A DNA stretch of 64,000 nucleotides from Umbelopsis ramanniana AG (GCF_025399195.1 NW_026252110.1:124001-188000), one strand, 5' to 3'; counted from the stretch's first letter, positions 1 through 13,968 are shown. Program-made: numbers and translations. The notes: generated from the letters alone by a model not told the origin.

Positions 1-3000
1 ATCGAGTTCGGCCGACGCTACAGGTGATAAGCCTGTATTGCCTGCAAAGGCTCGCTGGGCAACATCGTGGACTACTACGCCTGAGGCCAAAGTTGATAGC
101 GCTACTGATTCTGAGATCACGCCCGACAACTTTGGCCCATCTCTGACTGACGCTTTAACTTTACCACAAAAGCCAAAGCATTCGCCATCTTTGCCCAAGC
201 GTAAGGAAAAGCGTATTCCAAGATCAAGCAAGGCTGTCCGTTTGGACATGATCGATGCGGTGATTCTTGCTCCAGCCTCAACAGCACCCACTTCCAGCAA
301 ACCTGAAGTTGTATCTGAAAATGAGAAGGAAGATATGGAGGTTTCGAAGGAAGAGGATGTCAAGATGACAGAAGATGCCAAGGTGGCAGTGGACGCGAAG
401 GTGACCGAACTTCCAGCTCCTATTCCTCAAGCACCAAAGGCGCCGAAAGGCTGGGCTATTATTCCCACTGTCAAACCAGAAACTGCCAAACCACCTGCAT
501 TGGCTAAACTTGGTCAGATTCCACTTCCTGCTCGAGGAGAGAAGCGACCAGCTCGTGCAGACAACAGTAAGCGGAAGGAGAAGCGCCAAAACCAACAGCA
601 AAAGACAGAGACGAAGGATCAATCGCCTGAAGGTTTACCAACTGCAACTCAGACGAAGGATACGAAAGAACCTACTCCTACCGAAAGTCACCAGGCTGCT
701 GAAGAGCCCAAACAGGGAGATGCTGTCACTAATGCTGACACGATCTCGGAAAGTCAGCGTGAATCTTCCAATGTTCAACTTGATAGTGACACTGTGTTCA
801 CCGAGCAAGACGCTCTCAAAACTTCTGCTGATATCACTTCCGTGTCTGAAGTCACTCTAGATAAGGAGGACTCTGAAGTGTTATTGGAAGCCGATACCTT
901 CATGGTTGAAGATAATGCGCACAACGAAGAACTTATGGCTGCAGAGATTGATGAAACGGTTGCTGCCCAATCCGACATGTTGCAAGACAGTCTAGCAGCT
1001 GAAGAAATGGCCGAAGACTTTGAAGAAGTTGAAGTGATTGAAGATGAAGATGATTTAGACGATGCCATTGCTATGGATCGCGAAAAGCTGAGGGATATGT
1101 ATGGAAGCTCTGACTCGGAAGCTGACGACCAGTCTTCATATGAATTTGACGGGGAAGAGGACATTGCGAAGTTGTTATCTGATGAGGTTGATGAGGAATT
1201 TGATTTGCTCCAGTCGTACCCTGTTAAGGAAGAAGAAGTTCTAATGGCCGGCGACAACAGAAATCATCCAGAAAGGTTCGATGAAGGATCTAGTCATGCT
1301 GCTAATCAGCACGAAGGAATTAAGCCAATGAAGCTGCCACCTGGCCTAGGCTATCCCAGCATGAATCCCCCTATGACTCCGCCACCGTTTGGCTTTAGTC
1401 CAATGCACCATCAAACACTTCCGCCTTTTATACACCGTGGCTTCCCTCCTGGTTTGATGCCTCCACCTGGCATGTTACCTCGAGGCTATGACCCTTTCAT
1501 GGGACAAGATGCAGAAATGATGATGGCGCGACGTTTGCAGCATTCACAGCAAATGATAGCTGCTCTGGGTATGATGAATTCTGGAGATCGATCCCGCGGT
1601 CCGCCCAACCTACCACCGCCTCCACCTATGTCTATGCCCATGCATGGACCACCCGGAGTGCTTCCCCAGCCACCTCATTTAGGTGATCATCCTGGCCCGA
1701 TGTTTCACTCAGGTTCGCCCTCGCATGGACAACTGCATGCCCATCCAGCGCAAAATCCCTTTCATTCACCTTTTGGATATAGAGGAGATGCTCCATCGCC
1801 TTTACGCGATCATGCCATCCCACCGCCACAGCATAGTCCATACCACCAAGTAACACAAACTCAAGATATCCAACCTTTGCAACAGTCTTCATTGCCAGAG
1901 AACAATCAAGTTCGTTCTATGCAAGAAGGCTTCCGAGCCTTGTTACCCAATGTAAATATTAGCTTCGGGTCGTCGGCTGGTGGAAATAATGGAAACATAC
2001 AAAACAAACAACAAGCCGTTGAGGAAATCAATCGATCCCGAGGTAGCTTCAGCGACAACATTGGCATGTATCAGAACGTGGGTCAAGCAGCAGCTGCATC
2101 TCCCCGTTTTCCATTGAACCAGTCGGCAAACGAGATGAATAACCTGGACCCTAGGAATCGCCATGATACAGCTCTTCCTCATATGCAGCAATCGGCACTT
2201 CAGTCTCCCACTGGCGCTCATCGTACACATAGCCCAAGTGTCCCCTTTGGTAGTCAGCAGCCTTTCCGTGGGAATCCGTCTGAAATGAATGATGTAGAAA
2301 ACTCTGGCCAACGACAACAGCCATCTTATCCACCTGGATTTGGACCTCAGCAGCATTCCGTTACGGATATTTCTAATGACCTTAACAAATTGCAACTTAG
2401 CCCACCCGTAACTGATCATGGACGGTCGTCGATTTCATCGCAAGGAATAGGTGCATCGGAGCGGATGATGCCAAAGGATGAAGGCGGTAAAGACATCAGA
2501 GCAGAGGCTCAGGATTTCTTCGGAAACTTTTTGAAGCAGGCGGCCGCTCACCAGCAACCAGCAGAGAAGCCCAATGGTATGTCATTTGGTTCACATGGTA
2601 CAAAAGTTTGTCGTTGTTAAGACAAATAACTAACAGTTTATTTCTATGATGAATTTTTAAAAACACTTTAGCAAACTCAAGTGCACCTTTCAATGATCCA
2701 GCCATTATGGCAGCCCGTGTTGCTTCGCCTCCGAACTCATCCACACAACCAAAGGTCTCTGAACCAATGCAGAGCCCTATACATACACATCAGTATCGTC
2801 CTTCGCCTCCGAATCACCTACAGGACCCTCAGCAAATGGATGTACAAGGCTATCAACAACAACCTCCTATGTTTAGTCCTCCACCTGGTCTGATGCCAAG
2901 CATGATGCAACCACCTTACATGTTCCGCAACAATATGTCAGGTCCTCCCGGCATGCCGCCGTCTTACATGCACGGTCCTCCGCAGCCTTTCCCCATGTTG

Positions 3001-3099
3001 CCTCCAGACATGCGTGGGCCGCCACCCGGTATGAGTCCAGAGGAACATCACCATAGATTGGAGCAGTTTATGCGGGCAAACCCTGGGTCGCAGTTGTAA
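1..3099 (+). CDS. Not4/Mot2-like CCR4-NOT E3 subunit, C-terminal part (5' truncated)
   Basis: The reading frame is open from base 2 of the window to 2576, is joined across an intron (2577-2671, GTATGT...TTTAG) and ends at 3099, so the N-terminus lies outside the window. The visible part is low-complexity: a Lys/Glu/Thr-rich stretch, a very acidic segment (about 900-1230, with DLDDAIAMDREKLRDMYG), then Pro/Met/Gly-rich sequence (PPGLG, MPPPGMLPRGYD) and a Met/Pro-rich tail. The opening motif LPAKARWATSW resembles the LPATASWA-type linker after the RING and RRM domains of fungal Not4, a ubiquitin ligase of the CCR4-NOT deadenylase complex. No RING or RRM is visible, so the name rests on this motif and composition. 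A different Pro-rich RNA-regulatory scaffold, such as an eIF4E-binding protein, is possible. Confidence 0.45.
2577..2671 (+). other. Intron in the Not4-like gene
   Basis: The donor GGTATGT and acceptor CTTTAG give a 95-nt intron. One base before it and two after make GCA (Ala) and keep the frame open, bypassing the stop at about 2618-2620. Confidence 0.75.
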
Positions 3100-3412
3100 A
3101 ATTGCAGAGATAGTCTTTCCCTTTGTTGTTTCTATTAATCTGCATTTATTCCTTTTTTTTTTTTTACATCTTTTTTTTTGCGTTTTAATATGTGTTCTGT
3201 GTGTTGATTAGCTGGCAATGCAGTTCAGTGCAGCGTGTACAAAGTGTTTGTCTAAACGCGTCTGATCTTGTATCGCTTGGGTGGGTTACATAATGTACAA
3301 AAAATATGGACTTCAAAGCCAAATAAACTTGAATTGCCTCAAGTGAGTTTCTCTAACTCAGTAGTGTGCAATGGTTTCAATGAATAACATGAGATTCTAT
3401 ATTTTTTCTATT
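3100..3412. other. Convergent 3' spacer, Not4-like gene and RIX1
   Basis: No coding sequence is seen. There are two T-runs (about 3151-3178). AATAAA on the plus strand near 3322 could serve the Not4-like gene, and TTTATT near 3147 (AATAAA on the minus strand) could serve RIX1, so the 3' ends may overlap. Confidence 0.5.
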
Positions 3413-6409
3413 TCATTCCGAGTCCTCATCGCTATCCGGTCCATCCATGACGATGTCCGGCATATCCATGTTATCCTCGTCATCCGATCCGACCGCAGCC
3501 ACCATGTTGATTGTCTTTTTGTCTGCTGGTGCCTGCGAAGGCTTGGGGGCAGCTTCGATGACGGTAGTTTGGGTTGTTTCGATAGACGTGGCATGGCGGG
3601 TGGCATGGTGATTTGACTTGTCGTTTACGGAAACCTCGGTGCGCACCTTCTTTGTCTCAACGTACTCAGTTTCAATCTCTTCGGGCTGTGACTTCGCTGT
3701 TAAAATAGGCGAAGGGGTTACAGCCGTGGCAGTTGGTGCCTTGGAAGTCTGTACTTCTTCGGGCTGTTCATGGTGTGCAGTGGATCTGGCTGGCTGAGGC
3801 TGGGGGACTTCAAAGGCCGGTTTCTTTGCAGCTGGGAACTTTTGGGAGATGCTTGACATCTCATCGGTGAAGGACTTGACTGGTTCCCGTGGGGCATATC
3901 CGTCCTCCATTTCGTGATCCTCGTTCGTCTTAGAAGCAACTTGGTTTTCTTGGAGTGATTTTTGATCCACTAGATTTCCAAGCCCAGGAATGTAGACAAC
4001 GGCTGCAGCTTTAGATTCGGTTCTGGGTATAGGTGGGAGTCGAGAATGCATGACCAACTCGCAAACAGAGAGTGACTGTATGCAAATAACCCGGAGGCGA
4101 TGAGACTGTGAATTGGCACCTGCAGAGAAGATGCGAAGTGCATGCGGGAGAGTACTAGCTTGGGTTTCGATGGGTTTCATGACGGATGCCAACAAACATT
4201 CGTAAAGCTTCTCGGTAACGCGCTCGTCGTTGCTGCTAGCTTTAGTTTGGTAACTATCATTCATAATGCGGGTAATTATCAAACTATCGATTGTGGAGCG
4301 CTGTTCGGCAGACAATGAAGATCCATATGTGATAAGAAGTGCTTGTAATACTGGATAAGACGGTGAGTGTCTTGCACGGATAGCATAGCTGTATATACAT
4401 AAGGATTTACCAACCTTCAAGACCAGAGAAGAGCAAGGATAGTGGTGAGTCTTCCACTGTACCAAAAGCGATCTCATCAGAGTTCGTCAAATCTCTCTTT
4501 CTCTTTTTTCCTGAACCCTAATGTTATGATATAGGTGTGTGAGTATTGACTTTTGTCATTTGATAGGTGTAGTCCGATTCGAGTAAGCAACGCAGCACTA
4601 ACCTTTGCATTTGTATGTTCAGCTGTAGGTTTAGCTACAGGAGCTGTTCTTTTCTTGGGCAAGCGCAGGTCTTCATATAAGATACCGAGTAGGGGCTTGC
4701 AGATCATCTCGCCGAATCCCACTCCAAACTTTTGCAAACACAACGTCAACACCTCATACAATGATGCCTTGAGCACACTATAAAATGATATAATGAGATG
4801 TGGATAAAGAGACTATCTTAGAAATCTAGATGTACTTACCGTTTGTGCTTGTTTTGCGACAATAACTGGAGTAATAAGGAAGAAAACAAACGAAGATAAC
4901 GCAAGAGGCTGGTACCACAACTGAAAACACGGGTCCGTTAGAAGAGCTATCCTTTCACGAACTAATGACTGTTTCAAATTTGTCTTCGCCTTACCAATGG
5001 ATCAATGTGGCAAATACTCTGTTCGCACTCAGTAATAACTTGTGAGTGCCAGCCATTAAGCAGTTGTATTCACCGTTGTCTTTGAAATCTCGCATCTATT
5101 CACAAGTGCAATCATAGTTAGATCCAATTCTTCTACAGTCTACCTGGCTAATAAAAAAAAAAAGCTTACCAAAGATCCGTTATTAACATTGTAGATGCGA
5201 CAAAGATAGTCTACTATTTGAGCAACAGGGACGCTGACTGTTGCATGGGTTGAGGTACTGTGGATCTCGATTAGTACGGTCATAGCCAATTACTACAGTA
5301 CTATAGTGCTAATGTGCCCACTCACGTTAAAGTCTTCACAAGTGCTTCGTTGATGGCTGACACTCTATTAAACAAGATAACGAATGCATCCTGGTATTCG
5401 GACATGACAGGTGGAAAGTCATACGCTGGTAAGCGATCCGAAACATTTGACTCTGTAGAAATTAATAAGAAAGAGAAACCGTCAGTAACGATGAGAATTT
5501 TTTTTAGTGTAGCGCTTTCTACGTTCATACCTTCATCGATGGTATCGAAGAGTCGGTCTAAAGAACGATTGGCTGTACCCAATAATCGCAGGGCGGTATT
5601 CCTCCACATCTCACCACGATTGGCAACTGTTGCTGTCAAGAATATGTTTGATAAACAGCTGGAAGCTTTTTCAGTAAGCTCAAATCGATTTTCAGATGAG
5701 CCATCCAAGAGCGACAGGCACAACTTTCGGCAATTATCAGCAGCAGGTCTTGAAGTTGTTGGAAAATGGGTGAAAGAAGACATGAAAGCCTCAAATATAG
5801 CAGGCTAAAGTCATTGTCAGAAAATTGTAAACATCTCTGTATCGTCATGGACCCATCCCAGAACACTTACTTACCAAAAGATCTCTATTTCCACTCAAAT
5901 TTAGCAAGGTGTGATTGAACTTTGGTAAATTAGGCGAAGTGACTTCTCTTTGCACCTCTGGTTTATCCATGGTTTTCGCGAACAACAAAGTCAATGTTTT
6001 GATAGCGATATCGTGTACCGAAGTAGGCTCAGGTCGCTAACAGAAAATCAGGTTGGTTAGATACAGCACAACGTACGGATCTGAACAATGGGAGAGGAAA
6101 TCAACGTACGTTCAGAATATTGAGGATATTGAGAACCCATGATGCAACGTTGGCGTGATAGAGTTTGCTAGACTGCTCACAGGTGGCTTTTATAAGCGAG
6201 ATAGAAGCCCACCGAGCCGTGCTATTCTTTGAATGAAGCAGTGAATTCAAGCGAGTGATCCACTTGTGGAACTTTGACAAGTCGCTGGATTCATCGTCTA
6301 AGTACCGATTATGAGAAATGCTCTCGAGAACAAAAGGTAGGTTGCTCTCAATATGATTCTCATCCGCTAACTGTCCTAAAAGACCTTGGAGTTGGTCTTG
6401 ATTCGCCAT
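3413..6409 (-). CDS. RIX1: Pre-rRNA-processing protein Rix1 / PELP1 homologue
   Basis: Rix1/PELP1 is a scaffold of the Rix1 complex (Rix1-Ipi1-Ipi3) needed for ITS2 processing and late 60S maturation with Rea1. Nine exons fit with consistent phase: 6409-6110, 6036-5875, 5804-5326, 5257-5170, 5095-4995, 4920-4840, 4777-4603, 4517-4411 and 4388-3413, giving about 822 aa (yeast Rix1 763). Support: a helical-repeat N-terminus with the RWASISLIKATCEQ motif (compare RWAGxxLLKAT in the family), the segment TSPNLPKFNHTLLNL, a basic patch GKKRKRDL, and an acidic tail DDEDNMDMPDIVMDGPDSDE like those of PELP1 and Rix1. The start is the ATG at 6409 in a CCATGG context. The frame is open upstream to 6508 but contains no ATG there. 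Confidence 0.85.
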
Positions 6410-6566
6410 GGCTAGTTGATTAATACTGCACGCTTTGTAGTCGAACAATTGTACTGCAGCCAATTTTTTTTTTTCTTCAAAGGTAAAGTGGACTGCTTTT
6501 GGGCCCAAAGGGTTTTTGTGACAAAATGAAAGGTTCTTTATATTGCAATGATGCTTCTAATGTAAT

Positions 6567-9500
6567 CTAATTGAAGTATTTATCCAAACTTTCACCCAAG
6601 TACGTCTCAATTTGAGCATTGACTTGGTGTACAAGCTTCTCGACGCGAGCATCATCGTCTTCCATGAGTTCGGCCAAGAAGGAAATGCTTTCGGCCAAGA
6701 ACAAGAGCCACTCTTCTCCAAGGCGAGTGTACAATTCTTCCAAGCAGCGAAGGGCAGCCAGTCTGATTTCAGGATCATCTTCACGAGTCTTCATCAACAC
6801 ACCATGGTTAAGTGGTTTCCATAGAGCATCGTTAGACACTGTAACGGCCATCTGACCAACCAAAGGAACTTGGTAAGTGATCATGCGTGCGAGATAGTCC
6901 TCAGAGTCACCAGCGTCAGTGACCAACATTTGGCTCAAGACAGGTTGAAGAATCTTTTCAAACTTCTCAGCGTTCCAAAGATTGTCGCTGTCGTATAAGA
7001 ATGATTTGCGAAGAGTGACCACGATGTAGTTCCAAAGATTGTTGGGTGTCTTGTCACCATCAGTGAAGAGGGTAAGACACTTGATGGTATAATCAATGAC
7101 ATATCCATAGTAAGGCGTGAAGATGCTCTGTGAAATAAATGCTTTAGTATATTTTCGATCATCGATGTAATGTACCCTTAGCAGTGACCTGCTTTGCTTA
7201 CCTTCAGCTTCTCCAAAAGTCCATCCAAAAGCTTGTAGAAGAACAGGGCTCGGCATTCTTGATCGGCATCCAAAGCGTCATTGCCTTCTTGAGCAAGTTC
7301 AATGGTAGCCCAATCAAGCGTTTTCAAGAAGACTGGCTTGAACAAAGTCTCATTAAGCTTCATAACGAGGTTGATAAAAGCTTGAATGGATCGATCTTCC
7401 ACTTCAGAAACGGATTCTCCTGAGAACTCCGATTGGTGCAATCGTCTAAAGTCAAATACCGACAAGAAGAACTTGAAGATTTGCTTATAGTTAGCGGTGA
7501 TATCGTCGCGCGATATCGACTTGATGGCATTATCAACAAGATTCAAGAGGGCCAAGAGTGATTCCTTGCCATTCTTAATGCCGGCATCAAGGTATGCAAA
7601 CACTGGGGTAAGCAAGACACGAGGGGCAACATTGCTAGCCATTTCATTCAACAAAGCGTTTGCCTTCTCACGAGTCAACTGTTGCTTCTCATCAGCGGTT
7701 TCATCATAGCTCTGGATGGTGTTGTGCAATGCCAAAGCCAACAGTCGTTGAACGTATGGGCTAATGAAGTGGGGCATGACATGAACGATGGTCTCCAGGG
7801 AGGTGATAGCACTGAGCTGAAGAAGAACATCGGGAGATTGGTCTTCAGTGGTAGCTTCAAGCATGTTAAGCACGATAGGCATAAACTTGGGAAGAGAAGG
7901 AATGGCGCGAGTTCCAGTTTCGTTGCTGCAAAAAGACATCCATCATTAGAATGTTATTATAAAGTATGCACGATAAAAAAAATAAATGATATATTTCTTA
8001 CCAAATGAACGTCAGGCACACCAAACTTGGAATCTGCACCTTGGAGTTATTGGAGTTGAGGGCATTATCACCAATGATAATAGGCAGAACACCGGCGAAT
8101 ACTTCAGGACGAGATGAACCAAAATGGCGAGCAAGAACAGTAATACAGTCCAATGCGGTTTGCTTGCTAACGATTCCAGCATCATCGTTTGCGGTTTCAG
8201 AGTCAACGATGGAGGCAAATTGTGGCACAATTTCAACCAGCTCGTGGTGATGAATCTTAAGAGCCTTGCTGTTCATTTCTTCGACTCTGCTCTTGAACAG
8301 TTCCATGGCCTTTCTACGAATAACCACATCTTGATGCTTGATAAGATGGCTGATGGTATCCACGAACGCGGGAACGGGAAGAAGCAAGTTGATTCTGTCG
8401 AGCGTCTTGTATGCAACCTTTAAGGTTTCCTTCCATGACTTGACAATGCCGGGGGTGGCATCGCTGCTTGCAGAGTATTGAGACAAATACTGAGCGAAGT
8501 ATTGAATAATCTGCAATACACTTTCGGCAGCCTTGGTATACTGTTGCTGCAAAGCAGTTTCAGCTTCAGGGTCGCTATGGTTAGTGCTGACAACCTTTTC
8601 GAGGAAAGGTCTTGAGCCAAGCAAATCGTAGCCAAACTGCAAGCATGCACGCTTGAACTGTCTCAATTGCTTTGCAGTGTGCTCATTAACGTTGAAGACA
8701 GCGGTGGCAGCCATTTCAACATCCTGTGGTTTGTCATTAGGCAAGGTCAGCAAGCTATCCATTAACAAGATAAGAGAGTGCAACTGAGTTTGCACGGAGA
8801 ACTCGTGGGAAATGGCCAAACTGAACTCCTTGACCGACTCGGCTTCAGACGATCCCTTGTTGGAGCGGTCGAGATAGCGCTCGAGAACAAGAGAGATGAT
8901 GGCATATAAGAATTCTTCTTCACCAAGAGTGTCAACCAAAGTTTTGAAAAGATGCAGTTGTCTATGCTCTGGAATATGAGACAAAGCGTCGACAAACACC
9001 TTGAGAATTGGCTTGACTTCCAACACCAATGAAGCTTCGCTCTGCTTGCGACTACGGCTGGAAGCAACCAAGGCAGGAAGGATCTTCTTCAAAGTCTGTT
9101 GAATGACTTGGAAACTGTAGTTATCGTCTTGGCGAAGAACATTGGCTCCCATAAAGGTGAAGACAGGCATGATGTTGTGAAGTACACTTTCGGCGTCCAA
9201 GGAAGCGATAGCAGCCATCAGCAACAAGGCAGAATTATGTGTTTGTGGGTTGTTAGTTGAGCGAATACACTGGACAACAAGGTGAACTTGAAGTTGTGAG
9301 GCAGCAGGCTGAATGTTTTGCTCTTCCATGGATTGAACAATCTTGGTCAAGGCAGTGAGGATCAACTGGTTGACGTATTCCAAAGAGACAGGGCTGTCAC
9401 TCAAATTAGCACTGAGTAAAGCAGACAGCACGTCAAACAAAGACTTGGCAAGTTGAACGCCATTCTTGATGGTCTTGTATTCGAGAATCTCGAGAACAGT

Positions 9501-12500
9501 GACGAGGACAAACAAGTCTGACTCCACAGTCTCTTTGGAGGGGGATGCTTGTTTGCGAGACTTCTTTCCGTGGGGGGTTTCCGGTGGTCGCGAAAAGTCA
9601 TTGATCTTTTGAGCAGTCTTTTGTAAAAAGGGTTCGATCAAAGTAACGTCAATTTCAATATCTCTGATGACTGACTTAACAGCCTTGATGTCACGCTGAT
9701 CACTATCGGTAGCGATATCAACCATGACGGCAAACAGAGTTTCCTTAGCCTTTGCTGGTGCTGCTGAGAAGAACGGAGCAGTGATCTGTTGAAGAGCCAT
9801 ACGGCGAGTGGAGATTTCCCAAACATCATCATCGGTATCAACTTGCATGTTGTACTCATTCTTAAGCAAACTGCAGAACAAATTGAGAGACTTGTCGTTC
9901 TTAGCTGTACCCAGTTCAGGAGCAAACTCAGGTGTGAAGCATCGAATAAGTTCAGTAATGAGCTCAGTAGATTCCTTGGAGATAGATCGAGTCAAAGTAC
10001 GTTCCAGCAAGTCAAGCAGGCTACTAATCTTCTTGGGAGATTGGACGAGGTTAAGCTCCTTCAAAAGAACAGTCTGTCCATAAATGGTGGGGTACTGGTC
10101 GATGCATGAGAGCAAGTACTCCAAAATACGGTTCATCTTGGTCTTCTTCTTAGCGGCTTGGCAGGCATCGAGGTATTCATTAAGGACAACAGTAACATAG
10201 TTAGCGTCTTCACCCAGTTCACGTCGCTTGTACCAAAGGTGGTCCACAAAATGACCAGCATCGGAGGGGCTGAGCTTGGCGATATGGGTCATGCTTGAGC
10301 CATAGACAGTAGCAGACACCTTATTCTTGGTTTCAGCACCGACAGCCTTCTGGTAAAACTTGTCGTTACCGATGGCACCCAAGTTCTCATACACAGCATG
10401 AAGTTTTCCCCAGCATACAACGGCCTCCTTTCTAACGGCAGTTGACTCGTGACCTAGAAGGACCAACAAACTGGGGACAAGTGCTTGGTAATCTAGCTTA
10501 TCTTGAGCGTGAGCAGTAAGATACATGCTGGCGAGTTGAAGAGCGCGACCTTTGATGATAGGTGTGGCAACAGTATCATTTTCAGTCCAGATTCTTGCTA
10601 AAAATTCAAGCATGTTGCTCTTGAGATGAACAGACACCAACTTCTCCATGGCCAAAGTGTACAGTGTCGCGGTGGGGCTAGTAACAAGGATGCTGAAAAG
10701 AAGAGACAGAGTATGCTTGTATTCTTCAACTTCAGCATCGGCTTTGTGAGGTGAGGAAATATGACAGGCTTCCAACCAGTGTGTCTTCTCCTTGGGTACA
10801 GTCAAATGAGCAATAACGTTAATGAGTGAGAAAGTCTGCAACTCAAGTTGGGTTATGGTATTGCCCTTCTTAGCAGCAATGATATCCTGAACAAGTCGTT
10901 TAGGAGGTTGGCCGTTTGTCTCTGAAAGCAGGTCATCAACTTGAACGTTACTAATGTTGACGCTCTTAAGCGATAGCTCGTTCTTCTTAAGCGCTTGACT
11001 GAAAGACACCGCCAAACTATATTGAGGAACTAGCGAGGAGATGGTTAGAATACTGCAGATACGGAATCCAACTCATCCAAAAAAAGTTGGCTTATACACT
11101 TACGATGAGATAGCACGGAGATGCATTTATTCACCACAAGAATGGCAATAGCCCGCTCGTCAGCAAGGTCAGAGTCCACCATTCCAAGCCAGAAGCGTAC
11201 ATTATCTTCGGATCGATGCTTCTGCAGATTGTGAGCCAACAGGTCGACCAAGTCAGCGGTAATACCAATCTGCAACTTGGTGTCCTTCACATTCTGCCCT
11301 TTAATCTTTTCCTTGATATCACCAAAGCCAAGGAGCAATGTGTCCTTGTCCAAGGACGATCCTGAAACGAGGTGGAAGATGCTGTGTTCAGGGCTCAAAT
11401 GTCTGATGGAGCTGAAAGTGTTTGCCAACACGATTCTGAGAATGTCGTCGCGAAGCGAGGGAGCAGCTTTGAGCAATGGACCAATCAAAAACTTGATGAT
11501 CTTTCTCGAAACCTTATGGAGAACCTGGTGATTTCCAAGAATCGTCTGGATAGTAGCAAGAATCTTGGAAGGCTCGACATGCTTGATCAGGAAGTTGGGA
11601 ATTTCATCAAAGACATATGACAAGAGAGTCATGTCGTCAACCAAGCAAGACATCAAGGCAGACTCAACGGTGTGCTGGGACTAAGGGAAATTCATGTGAG
11701 TATTTGACTATGTGCAAAACGTGTATACACTAATCGGAAGGACGACTTACTTGCTTCAGTGAGTTGACCTCATCATCAGCAATAGAAACAAGCTTTCTGA
11801 CAGCCAACAAACGGACGGTAGCAGAAGGGCTCTGAAGAGATAGGTAAAGCGTGGTGTTCGTTTCCTTGATCACTTCATGGCCGGTTCCATGGAATGCAAG
11901 GTTGGAGAACTTGTAGAGATGGTTGGCAGCTTCTTGACCAGATTCGGTCTTATCTTGCGACAACTTCTTAAATCTACTGTTCAAGGCGGTGTCCAATGCT
12001 TCAAAATGACGTTGTGAAAGAGTTTGCAGAGCTGGAGCAACAGTCTCAACAAAAGCCTTGGCGTCTCCATCATCGTTGACATACTTGAGATATTCATCCA
12101 TCATCTTGTCACAAACAAAGACAATGGTCTCCTTGGTTTGAAAGTCATTGTTAAGAAGGGCTGAAAGAAGATCAACGCGATCACGATGCTTGAAAGCACT
12201 CTCAATCATATTGAACAAAAGAGGGCGCATGTATGCATCAGCTGAATACTTGCTGCAGATACCGAGGAGAGCTTGATCAAAGTTTTTTGCGATGGCAAGA
12301 GCATTGTAGGATTTCTCAGGTAGCGAGGAGAAGTTTTCCTGCATTTGTGCAAGATGGACAGTGGCGAGAAGATAGTGTTCAAAGAACCTCGAGTTATAGT
12401 GAGCCGTCATTTCACCCAATAATTCCATCAAGGCTTCAGCATTGAACTGAATCTTGACAGCCAATTGCGAGAGAATCATGTAGGTTGCAATCTGGTACTC

Positions 12501-13386
12501 TGGAACCTTGGTTGCGCGTACTCCCTTCAAAAGATGTGGCATCAATGTCAGCATCGTGTTTTCGTCAAGTGAGTCCTCGCGTTTGATGTAGGCGATCAAA
12601 GTTGCGGCATAGAACGAAAACAAAGTCTTGAAGGACACATATTTGTCGACAGCATTGGCAGTCAGGTCGCAGATAAACTTGAGAATATATTTATCTGCTC
12701 TCATCTTCTTGACCAAAAGGTCGCGTTCGAAAGTAGCACGGCTGGTCTTGACAGGCTTAAGGAAAAGCCAAGGGGAGGCGTTTCTGTTCGGAGGAAACAA
12801 TTAAAAGCATGTTTTTAAATGATGTAGCAGCATTGCGTATCCTACTTACTCGATGTCCAAAGTTGATACCATGGTGACAAAAGCTTTGGTTTCATGGTAA
12901 GGCAAAATGCACGCAATAATCGAATCAATGTTGAATACGTTGATGCGGAAACGTCTGATAAGCCATTCAAGAGCCTTTCCAGCTGGTTTGAGAAGGAAGT
13001 AGGGTGACAGCTGGGTGAGGAAGGTGTCGATACTAGCGTCCAATTTGTCGTTTTCTTCCTTAGACTACAATAGCATAAGCAAAAGCAAGTCAGTACGAAA
13101 AGGTCTAGTCCACACTATCCATCGTAACAATACCTACCAGCAAGACTCGGTCAACGCTCTTCATATTCTCGGAAAAGAGAGTTGTTTCGAAAGCCGAGAA
13201 GTGTGGATCGAGAATTCGAAGTTCCATAATACCATTGAGACCGATCGAGTAGATTGTCTCTAAATCTTGATCAGCGGCTTCTCTGGCATCAAACAAAAAC
13301 GAGGAACGAAACTTCCTCGAGGTTTCTGTGACATTGCGCAAATCGGCAGTACCGATTTGCTTCAGCTGCTGTTCTAACGATGACAT
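6567..13386 (-). CDS. UTP10: U3 snoRNA-associated protein 10 (UTP10/HEATR1), SSU processome
   Basis: Utp10 is a giant HEAT-repeat protein of the t-UTP/UtpA subcomplex, which binds nascent 5' ETS pre-rRNA and supports Pol I transcription and 18S processing in the nucleolus. Seven exons fit exactly in phase: 13386-13138, 13064-12850, 12783-11751, 11680-11104, 11029-8002, 7925-7202 and 7127-6567, coding 2,128 aa (human HEATR1 2,144). The N-terminus MSSLEQQLKQIGTADLRN, followed by DLETIYSIG and LDPHFSAFETTLFS, matches the family start. VLSHLPQYSLAVSF crosses the exon 4/5 junction. The C-terminal exons carry the BP28CT-type region with SIFTPYYGYVIDY. RIX1 follows on the same strand after only 157 bp. 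Confidence 0.92.
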
Positions 13387-13968
13387 TAAGCTGAATCAGG
13401 TACCTTTGCGGTCTTGAAAACCTTTCAAACGCCTTTGAGGAGAAAAAAAAAAAAAGAAATGACAGTCCTTCTGCATCACATGCTTTGTATGAGCAATCTT
13501 CATTTTTGCCTTGGTTGAGAACGAAAAAAAGCAAAGGACGCCGAAACAGGCAAGGAATTGTTTTTTTTTGAGTACCCACACGTCGTCGCCTGGGTCCCGG
13601 ACCTCACCACATCTTGAACACTTGTTTCTCCCCAAGAAACATGCTCTCTACCATCCAATAGCTGCTTGCTTTGGGTCCCAGAATAATTTAGGCTACTTTG
13701 TGACGAACCCGCTAAAAAATGGCCAGAGATGTAGTAGCAAACGTGTGGAATAAAGCAGTGTATTTTTAAACATCATCATGGTGTGAAAGAGCATTAGTCA
13801 ATAAGAAGCGATCGTCCTGTGATCCTAAACGGAAGAAACGGGAGGAAAGCATTCACGTTCACTGAGGGTTTCTTTTTCTCGCAGCATTTTCCTTTTCTGG
13901 CTCTCAGGATGTCATGAAATCAATTCAAAAACTCTTTTGGTCTCGATAACAGTTCTTCCACTTTCCCA
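13387..13968. promoter_or_regulatory. Divergent promoter region between UTP10 and the PH-domain gene
   Basis: This 582-bp spacer separates two divergent start codons and must hold both promoters. It contains A/T runs (13441-13455, 13560-13569) and pyrimidine-rich stretches before 13969. I see no convincing TATA box and no additional gene. Confidence 0.5.

Noticed and set aside
775-1257. Ser-rich minus-strand frame
   Set aside because: It is the antisense of the acidic coding stretch of the Not4-like gene; Ser codons arise as complements of Glu/Asp codons.
6410-6508. N-terminal extension of RIX1 to 6508
   Set aside because: The frame is open but begins with TTG and contains no ATG; the ATG at 6409 has a good context.
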